NCBI GenBank assembly: GCA_019671135.1
Contig: JAHRHY010000026.1
Span: forward strand, 372,001 to 436,000
Direction of reading: 5' to 3'
Source: Linnemannia hyalina
Lineage: Eukaryota; Mortierellomycota; Mortierellomycetes; Mortierellales; Mortierellaceae
DNA: 64,000 nucleotides
The stretch's first letter is position 1, and each line of letters opens with the position of its first letter. Below the pieces are notes generated by a model. The model searched no databases, had not been told where the DNA came from, and worked only from the letters and a program-made list of their open reading frames with translations. Below are positions 56,849 to 64,000 of the stretch, piece after piece. The position numbers and the translations under genes are program-made.

Positions 56849-59800
56849 ATGGAGTCGACACTTGACGACCTTAACTCGTTTGACCCCTTTTACCAGCAGG
56901 AAAACATTGTGGACCGCATCAAGGGGATCTTAAACGACTATGACCCCTCGAATATCTTCAACGAGTTCCTGCAGAACGCGTCCGATGCCGGCGCGACAGA
57001 GTGTCATTTCCAACTGGACATGCGGTCGTTTGGCACGGAGAAGGTGTTCAGTGACCAAATGGCTGCCTGGCAAGGACCCGCGCTGATTATCTACAACAAC
57101 GCTGAGTTCTCTGATAAGGACTTTGAGGCTCTTTGTAAACTTGGAATCGGAAACAAGAGTATGTTTACGCTCGATTCCTCGATGTATGACGACTTGGGTA
57201 TGGTCTTTTCAAATTGGTATATTAACAATGTATTTGCTTTACGATAATGTACTAGAGGATGATCCTTCCAAGATTGGGCGCCATGGACTGGGCTTCAACT
57301 CTGTCTATCATTTCACGGATGTGCCAAGCATCGTCAGTGGGCCTTATATCGGCTTCTTTGACCCCCAGATGACCAACTTGCACAAGAGCCGAGACCGCAA
57401 TGGAACCTCCGTCGCTAAGGGTGGGCATCGATGCGATTTCCGGAAGCTCAGCATGGAGACATTTGGAGATCAGTTGAAACCTTACATGGGGTTCTTTGGG
57501 TGTGATATGAGGTCACATTTCAAAGGCACACTCTTCAGGATTCCTTTGAGGATGAGACCCGCCAAGTCTTCTGCGTCGAAGGCAGGAGTGAGATTCAAAT
57601 CGACCGCTGCTGTTGCTGGAGCAGGGGTTGGAGGCGTTGAGTGGTCGGTGGGCCAGATCCAGAAAATGATGGAGAAGTGGATTGCAGATGCAAAGGTCGG
57701 GATGCTGTTCCTGAAGAACGTCAAGACCATTCGAATCTCAGATGGGTTCAAGCTTGAGGTGATGGTCCAGAAAGAGCTCCTCGAGCCTTCGAACCCGAAT
57801 GCACCCAGCCTGCCAGGTTCCGTGTTCAAGATTGATGTCTCCCCCGATGTGTCCAAGCCGTCTGAAAACGTAGCGAGCTCGCAGTGGCTGGTCTGCTGTG
57901 ATGATGCCTTCCCTTCCGATACTCCTTCGCCAATCCACTGCCTTGCAGCCAAGAGACACTGGAGCCCTCACTGTGGCGTGGCGATCAAGTTCCAGGACAC
58001 AGATGGCTCCAAGTTCCACAGCAAGCTCTTCGTCCACCTTCCTACCCCCATTTCAACCGGTCTCCCATTCCACATCCATGGCGATTTTGCTCTGACATCA
58101 AGCCGCAAGAGCCTGGCTGGGAGCAAGGAGGAGGAGGACGAGAAGCGTATCTGGAACTCATTTCTGATGGAGAAATGCTTGCCGCGGACCGCCATCCGAG
58201 CCATGGAGCACCTCTTTGCAATGTGCTTTTTACATCCGTCAAGTCCGGGTCGTAACCGCAAGGGATTCAACTCGGCCACTGCTGGGTACTTCGAACACTG
58301 GCCTTCCAGTTCTACCGTGGAGTTTCAACCATTCCTGAAGGCCTTCTTACGTCAGACCTACTTCTCCCGAGTTTTCCCATGCCCTGGAGCCACAGCCGTG
58401 TTCCCTATGCAGCTGAAAGCAGGATGTCACGCGATCCTTCCTGGGCCTGTTACCATCCCCCTTGAGCTAGAGACGAAGGTCGTTCGATGGCTGTTCAAAA
58501 GAAACAGAGCCGTTTGCATCGTTCCAAGTCTGGTCATGTCGGTCATCGAGGCTGAATGGAGCAAAGAACCAAAGTTTTCACACGAGCAGGTCGATGGAGA
58601 CTTTATCCGGAAGAGCCTTCGAGAAACCCCTGACTACATCAAGAACAACATGAAGACCCGTGCCGAGAGGGAGTGGATCTTGGGATGGGCGTTCCAGCCT
58701 GTTATAACCCCGGAGGTACGAGTCTCGGTGACTTCGGACGACATTCAAATCATACCACTGCTCAACGGAGAGTGGATGCGACTCAAGAGAGGGAAGAAGG
58801 AGTGCTATGTTCCGTCACAGCTTGAGCGAAGCCTTCTCAAAGCCAAGGACATTCTAGTCGACACAGACGTCTTCAGCACCGTTGAGCTCGATCTTGCTTT
58901 AGATCATTTGATCGAGCGCGACCAGCACAACGTTGGATCACTGCCAGCTGAAATCTTTGCAACAAGATTCCTCAAGGAGAACCCTGGCGGAGTGACGGAT
59001 CAGCAGTTGAAGCAGCTTTGGGACTACCTCGAGGCGGAGTACAAGTACGAGAACCTCGACGCGTTTTATGACTTTCCGATCCTCAGGACCTTTCACGGCA
59101 CTATCACGACACTTGGTAAGGCGACGAGGGGCTTCCAAATCTCTGCATTGCCTTCCCAGTTTTTTGTGTTCATGGACTTGCTCCGGGATCTTGACATCAC
59201 AGTCTATAGCTCGGAGACGCACAGGAGCCACAAGTTCTTCAAGGACTATTGTCAGGCGTACTCGGGACTTCGACTTCTTGAGGCCATCGTCACCCATTGG
59301 AACGATCTGTCAACAAATCGAGTGTTCAGCATGACGGAGGCCAAAGGGATGCGAGAGCTCGTGCTAGACTGCAGAGACACAATCAAGAGCAGCTTTATAT
59401 CCGGCATTGGTCGCCTCCCAATCTGGACGACTCTAGGATCGACAGATACCTCTCCATTGATCGTAGCCAAAGGTGCCTACTTCCCGAAGGGCAACATGAA
59501 CTTGAACAAGTTCGGAGCATTCCCCACGGTCCTCAGTCGGGTCGACGTTCAGACCTTCAAGTCGATAGGTGCTGCTAAGCTTAATGTGCCCATTGCCTTG
59601 ACACAGTTCGTCCTCCCCAAGTTCCACGATGGAACGCTCAATTATGGTGGCGAAATCAAGGCCGCCTACTTGGATCTGTTGTCGAATCTGTTTACGTCCA
59701 GCAAGCGCAAAGGGATGGAAGCAAATGCAGCGAAGGGCGTCATCCGCACTGCGCGATGCTACGTGGCTCGGGATGGATCGTTTCACTCTTGGGGGGAATT

Positions 59801-61706
59801 GTTCGTTCCGGGGGAGGCATTGACGGAGATGATGTTTGCAGGTCAATTCAACGTATTTGCGGACGAGGAGATGGCCTCGTTGATGGCGCGGCTCTCCATG
59901 GAATCAAACCTTCGTTCGTCGAGCAGCAGCCCCGATCTGGTCGTCCGTTGCGCGAAGACGTTATTGGAGGAAATGGCGAATGGAACAGCCGATCAGACAA
60001 CAACACGAACGCGGGCGGAGCAGCTGATTCAGTATCTCTACAAACACCCTGATGCCGGCGGAGAAGACTGGATGGATCCCAAGTGGAAGTTCGTACCGCG
60101 TGAAGCCAACCTTGAGTGGCCGTACGATGAGTTGGCACCAGACCTGCCTCTCTACATGGCCTTCTCAGAGCTTGTCGGCCCTTCGACCCGGGAGGTTGCC
60201 TGGACACAATGCGGATTCTTCCCTGCTGAGCTACAGCCTTCCCATGCCTTCAAAGCACGATTCCCCACTGTTCGCACAACAAACTTGAAGCTTCCAGACG
60301 TCCTCAGGCACCTGAATGTTTTGGTCAAAGATATCGCGCCAACATGGAAGTCGACCGAAAAACAGCTCAGGCTGAAGGCGATATTGCTCAACATCTACGG
60401 CACCATCGACCAGTATGTTGGCAGCTCCATTAAGCACCACACATGGGCGGTGCGGCGCGCGACAGAATTTCTCGAGTGTCCGTACATTCTGAACGGCAAC
60501 GACAAGGACTCCAGCGACCCGAGCTCATGGCTCTGGCCTAAGCAGCTCATGTTCGGAATCGTCGACGACATCCCGCCTCATTACGCCGCCAACCCGGTTT
60601 TGCACCAATATCAGAATTTTTTGATTGCCTTTGGCGCGAAGAAGATTCAGCCTGCAGAGCGCCCTGTTGATGTGGCAGTTAGTCGGGTGCGTGGATACAT
60701 GGAGAACCTGGTGTGGCGCTGTTTCAAGACCCAAGATCAGGAGACCGGATTCATGGATGTTCGGTTCGAGTTCCAGAAAGGGTCGCATATCCGGGCCCAC
60801 AAGATTGTCTTGGCGACGGCGAGCGAGTTTTTCTCACTAAAGTTCAAGAATGACTGGGCATTCGACTCGAGGTGGCCCAGTGATATGGGAGTGCAGTCCA
60901 TTTGTCTGTCGAGTTATGGCGATATCAGGGATGGATTCTGGGGGCTGCTGCACTACTTTTATTCCGACACCCTGATCCCACCCAATGTATCACCACTTTT
61001 TGACCACGAGGACGACCAGGGACCGATGGGCGATGGCGAGAGTGGCGGCAAATCCACCAAAGACAAGGACGGTAGCTCGGCAGATGATGATGTTGTTCAT
61101 ATTGAGATCCTGGAGCCAGTGGACAAGCTGTCAGAGAGATTGCAGTATCTGATGAAGATACAGCATGTCGCCCACCGGTTCGTGGCCACCCGACTCAAGG
61201 ATCTGATTGCCAAGGAGTTGATCGAGGGACAGAAGGTGGTCCACAGCAACGTATTCGCCATTCGAGGACATGCGGAGCGCAACGGAGCGGAGAATGTCCG
61301 GGACCACTGTAACAAGTTCATCGAGAATAATAGGGCCTGTGTGTTGGAGCATGTCCATAACGAGATCCATATAGTGGAAGGCAAGTTGGAGGCGTTGGAT
61401 GGACAGTGGAAAGGAAAGGCTGGGAAGGATACCAACGATGACAAGCTTGGGCTCTCAGAATCGTGGTCTGATATCTACGGCAATGGAGGATCGAATGATA
61501 GCTTTGAGGATGTTGATTGGGATGCCAAAGAGGTCAGTTGGGCGGAATCTGGAAGGGGACGGACTGCCACCGGTTATTGGGAGGACGAGGATGAGGATGA
61601 GGATGCGATTGATTGTGCAGGCAGGGCGGACCGCTTGCAAGTGTTGCTCAATGATAGACTTCGGGAGCTGCAGAGGAACCAGAAGGAGTTGCTCATCGAG
61701 CCTTAG
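56849..61706 (+). CDS. Sacsin-type Bergerat ATPase with C-terminal BTB domain (copy 1)
   Basis: Two exons, 56849-57158 and 57256-61706, give 1586 residues; the 97 bp intron (GTATGT...TACTAG) joins GIGNK to KDDPSKIGRHG. The N-terminus is a Hsp90/sacsin-like histidine-kinase-type ATPase: NEFLQNASDAGAT (38-50, with the Asn and Asp of the N box), IIYNNAEFSDKDF, and GRHGLGFNSVYHFTD (111-125, the glycine-rich lid). PSIVSGPYIGFFDP follows, as in sacsin repeats. The long middle is unassigned. At about 1262-1345 lies a BTB/POZ domain (DVRFEFQKGSHIRAHKIVLA, SEFFSLKF). The tail is acidic with coiled-coil character (LQVLLNDRLRELQRNQKELL). Sacsin-like proteins are chaperone-type; BTB domains often recruit Cullin-3, so an adaptor role is inferred. 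It is the first of two tandem copies. Confidence 0.88.
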
Positions 61707-61815
61707 GTCACTTTTATGTATTATTTTCTTTCTTTCTTTGACTAAATGTTTATGAACTATCACCCAGCAGGAAAGTTTCGCAAGGTCAAGTTCACTTCAC
61801 TGCACACTAAAAAAA
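61707..61815. other. Junction between tandem units
   Basis: 109 bp between the stop codon of copy 1 and the start of the right-hand homology, including a TTTCTTTCTTTCTTTG run. It is the duplication junction or 3' UTR. Confidence 0.5.
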
Positions 61816-61920
61816 ATGAGTAAGAGGCAATTATCATTGCTGCTTTACTACTCCTGATCAAAACAAATATGAAAAACTAGTAAAAATTCAGGTGGAGTGA
61901 GAATCAAATGATGTCCCACT

Positions 61921-62274
61921 CTAGTCTGACGGTAAGGCGAAGACCCCTGATCGGTCAAGAAGGCATTGGCATAAACTTATCATCACCACCAAGATAATAA
62001 CGAGAATCAGCCACAGGAATGCAAAATAGCAGCAAAGGAGGATAAGACTTGATTTGACCCATGGGCAAGTAACGGGCTCTTTTGATCGCCAGCAAGCACT
62101 TGCTTCAGTTCTCAGAGCTGTCGAGGATTTGTCTGGAGGGTCTGGGGTCGTTCTTCCACTCTCGCTCACACTATAACGTGATTCTCTAGAGGGTGTTCCC
62201 TTTTGGGAAAGATATGGTGATTGCTGGTATATCAAAGAAAAAGAAGATAGTGTCAAGGTGGCAGCTGTTGACAT
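61921..62274 (-). CDS. Small single-pass membrane protein ORF (117 aa)
   Basis: An intact frame from ATG to TAG. The N-terminal 75 residues are Ser/Thr-rich and polar. One strong hydrophobic segment follows (about 76-105: LILLCCYFAFLWLILVIILV), then CQCLLDRSG and the end. The counterpart in the left tandem unit is broken. No family recognised. It could be a real minor gene divergent from the sacsin-like copy 2, or a chance frame. Confidence 0.4.
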   Translation of the reverse strand: MSTAATLTLSSFSLIYQQSPYLSQKGTPSRESRYSVSESGRTTPDPPDKSSTALRTEASACWRSKEPVTCPWVKSSLILLCCYFAFLWLILVIILVVMISLCQCLLDRSGVFALPSD

Positions 62275-63341
62275 GGCAAGTTTTTGTACTTGGGCCTGGA
62301 TAGCTGGGAAATGATTAAGCGTGTCTCGTTGGCCAATCAGACCCGACCGTCAAGCGTTCGATCAGACACATCGTCTTTCATCTACCCCTCATTTCTTTTT
62401 CTCCTTTTGTCGTTGATAGTCCATTGCTTTTTCGCATCTTGAAACAAAGAGGCAGACCCCTGTACTACACCTGTCCAGTCTGTAGTTCTCCTCCGCCCTA
62501 TGTTCTCCCCCTCATACCATATTAACTCAACTCTTCTCTCTGTAGCGCATCCATTCACTCCTTCAGCATAATTAACACCAAAAGCAATTCACACCTTTGT
62601 GCACACGAACACATCAGAAAGAATATGTGATAAGGGTGTACTTCTTTATGATCACCTGGATCCTTATGCAGAATTGCAATCAAGAAAGCGTGTTTGTGAT
62701 TGTTTTGCATGAATTTCATCTTGAAAAATGAAAGATGAGCATCATCTACTCAACCAATGCTTGGGCAAGGGGTCATCGAGGATTGTTTGCATGAACGAAG
62801 GAAGAAGATGCAATTTCGGTCTTTTTAACTGCTATGGCACAGCATTGAAAGAGTGGTGACTTGAAAGCAGGGGTGACATGTTTTGTGCGCCCTATTTCAT
62901 TGCTGTGCCATACCATACAAAGTCCGATTAAAAAAAGGGGAATCGAAACAAACAAACATGCGTGAAAGCAATCCAAACTAGATCGTATTGCGCACAAGCT
63001 CAGGAAGAACGTGACCTTAATTTTTGGATGGGTATCCCTACCATGGACCATTGCGCCTTTGATACGTTGCGTCTTTGATACATTAACAGGTGAGCGAGTC
63101 GACACAACGTCACGATAAAACATGAAGGAATAAAAACAACTTGACTCTTGATATTCATTCCTCAACCTCCTCCACCTCCTCCACCTCGACTTCGCCTTTA
63201 TCTCACCACATACATCATCCCCAGTTTCTTCACTCTCTTCTCGTAGCACAGCACCTTCAACTTCTCCTCTCCACAGAAAATACCAAAAAGATACCACACC
63301 ACTCAGCCTGTGCCTCTCGTCTTCACGCACGCTACCCAAAC
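62275..63341. promoter_or_regulatory. Upstream region of sacsin-like gene, copy 2
   Basis: Counterpart of 55758-56848. It is diverged up to about 62682, then nearly identical to copy 1 through the start codon, including the CT-rich leader. Confidence 0.45.
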
Positions 63342-64000
63342 ATGGAGTCGACACTTGACGACCTTAACTCGTTTGACCCCTTTTACCAGCAGGAAAACAT
63401 TGTGGACCGCATCAAGGGGATCTTAAACGACTATGACCCCTCGAATATCTTCAACGAGTTCCTGCAGAACGCGTCCGATGCCGGCGCGACAGAGTGTCAT
63501 TTCCAACTGGACATGCGGTCGTTTGGCACGGAGAAGGTGTTCAGTGACCAAATGGCTGCCTGGCAAGGACCCGCGCTGATTATCTACAACAACGCTGAGT
63601 TCTCTGATAAGGACTTTGAGGCTCTTTGTAAACTTGGAATCGGAAACAAGAGTATGTTTACGCTCGATTCCTCGATGTATGACGACTTGGGTATGGTCTT
63701 TTCAAATTGGTATATTAACAATGTATTTGCTTTACGATAATGTACTAGAGGATGATCCTTCCAAGATTGGGCGCCATGGACTGGGCTTCAACTCTGTCTA
63801 TCATTTCACGGATGTGCCAAGCATCGTCAGTGGGCCTTATATCGGCTTCTTTGACCCCCAGATGACCAACTTGCACAAGAGCCGAGACCGCAATGGAACC
63901 TCCGTCGCTAAGGGTGGGCATCGATGCGATTTCCGGAAGCTCAGCATGGAGACATTTGGAGATCAGTTGAAACCTTACATGGGGTTCTTTGGGTGTGATA
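63342..64000 (+). CDS. Sacsin-type ATPase-BTB gene, copy 2 (5' part only)
   Basis: Same start, exon 1 (63342-63651), intron (63652-63748) and beginning of exon 2 as the gene at 56849, with no visible coding difference over the 659 bp present. It includes both ATPase motifs (NEFLQNASDAGAT, GRHGLGFNSVYH). It continues beyond the window, so whether it is full length is unknown. Confidence 0.85.

Larger units (their letters stand above)
55299..57507. repeat. Tandem duplication, left copy (visible overlap)
   Basis: This segment is repeated at 61816-64000. Homology starts at ATGAGTAAGAG/ATGGTGAGTAAGAG. The offset is 6517 bp at the left end and 6493 bp at the gene start, so the unit is about 6.5 kb and includes the sacsin-like gene. 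Divergence is obvious up to about 56190 and nearly absent after it. Confidence 0.95.
61816..64000. repeat. Tandem duplication, right copy (runs off the window)
   Basis: The right copy of the unit beginning at 55299. From 62683 onward I see only about three differences from the left copy, all upstream of the ATG; the coding part and intron up to the window edge look identical. Confidence 0.95.

Noticed and set aside
62773..63354. 193-codon minus-strand frame upstream of sacsin copy 2 (also at 56281-56721)
   Set aside because: It overlaps the promoter and leader of the sacsin-like genes, is shorter in copy 1, and shows no recognised domain. Its duplication follows from the tandem unit.

Overview
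The window is a eukaryotic nuclear contig, almost certainly from a Mucoromycota fungus and most probably a Mortierella-like (Mortierellomycotina) species. The reasons are compact genes with roughly 55-360 bp GT-AG introns, long pyrimidine-rich leaders before start codons, and a gene set that combines a ChAP-family exomer protein, Crinkler-type sequence and a relic of a zinc-ribbon (Fanzor/TnpB-like) transposase. The lineage is an inference; no rRNA or tRNA marker was recognised.

Layout. 1-2.7 kb is decayed or frameshifted coding sequence. 3.1-18.7 kb holds a family of four intact genes and one pseudogene, all on the + strand, encoding proteins with two ubiquitin-like domains, a cysteine-rich middle module and a C-terminal RING-H2 finger. 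The last member carries a near-canonical ubiquitin ending in LRLRGG. The array is interrupted by an 862 bp fold-back element, minisatellites and an EAEV-repeat zinc-finger-like gene. 20.6-28.5 kb holds a convergent pair: a large low-complexity protein with a possible N-myristoylation signal, and a five-exon ankyrin-repeat protein. 28.5-33.6 kb is gene-poor and rich in simple repeats. 33.6-39.3 kb has a divergent pair: an OTU deubiquitinase and a nine-exon ChAP (exomer) gene. 40.3-43.6 kb is a graveyard: a leucine-rich relic, a small spliced ORF, a Fanzor-like relic and a truncated Crinkler. 45.7-49.0 kb encodes a septin-like protein with degraded nucleotide-binding motifs and a C-terminal membrane segment. 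52.3-53.1 kb has an unrecognised minus-strand gene. 55.3 kb to the end is a tandem duplication (about 6.5 kb unit) of a sacsin-type ATPase-BTB gene; the second copy runs off the window.

Several genes touch ubiquitin biology: the ubiquitin-like/RING family, the OTU protease and the BTB domain on the sacsin-like protein. A functional link between them is only a hypothesis. The strongest leads are the ubiquitin-RING fusion family, the tandem sacsin-BTB duplication with its mosaic divergence, the septin-like pseudo-GTPase, and the Fanzor and Crinkler relics. Exon boundaries were placed by hand from GT-AG signals and frame continuity and have not been tested against transcripts.
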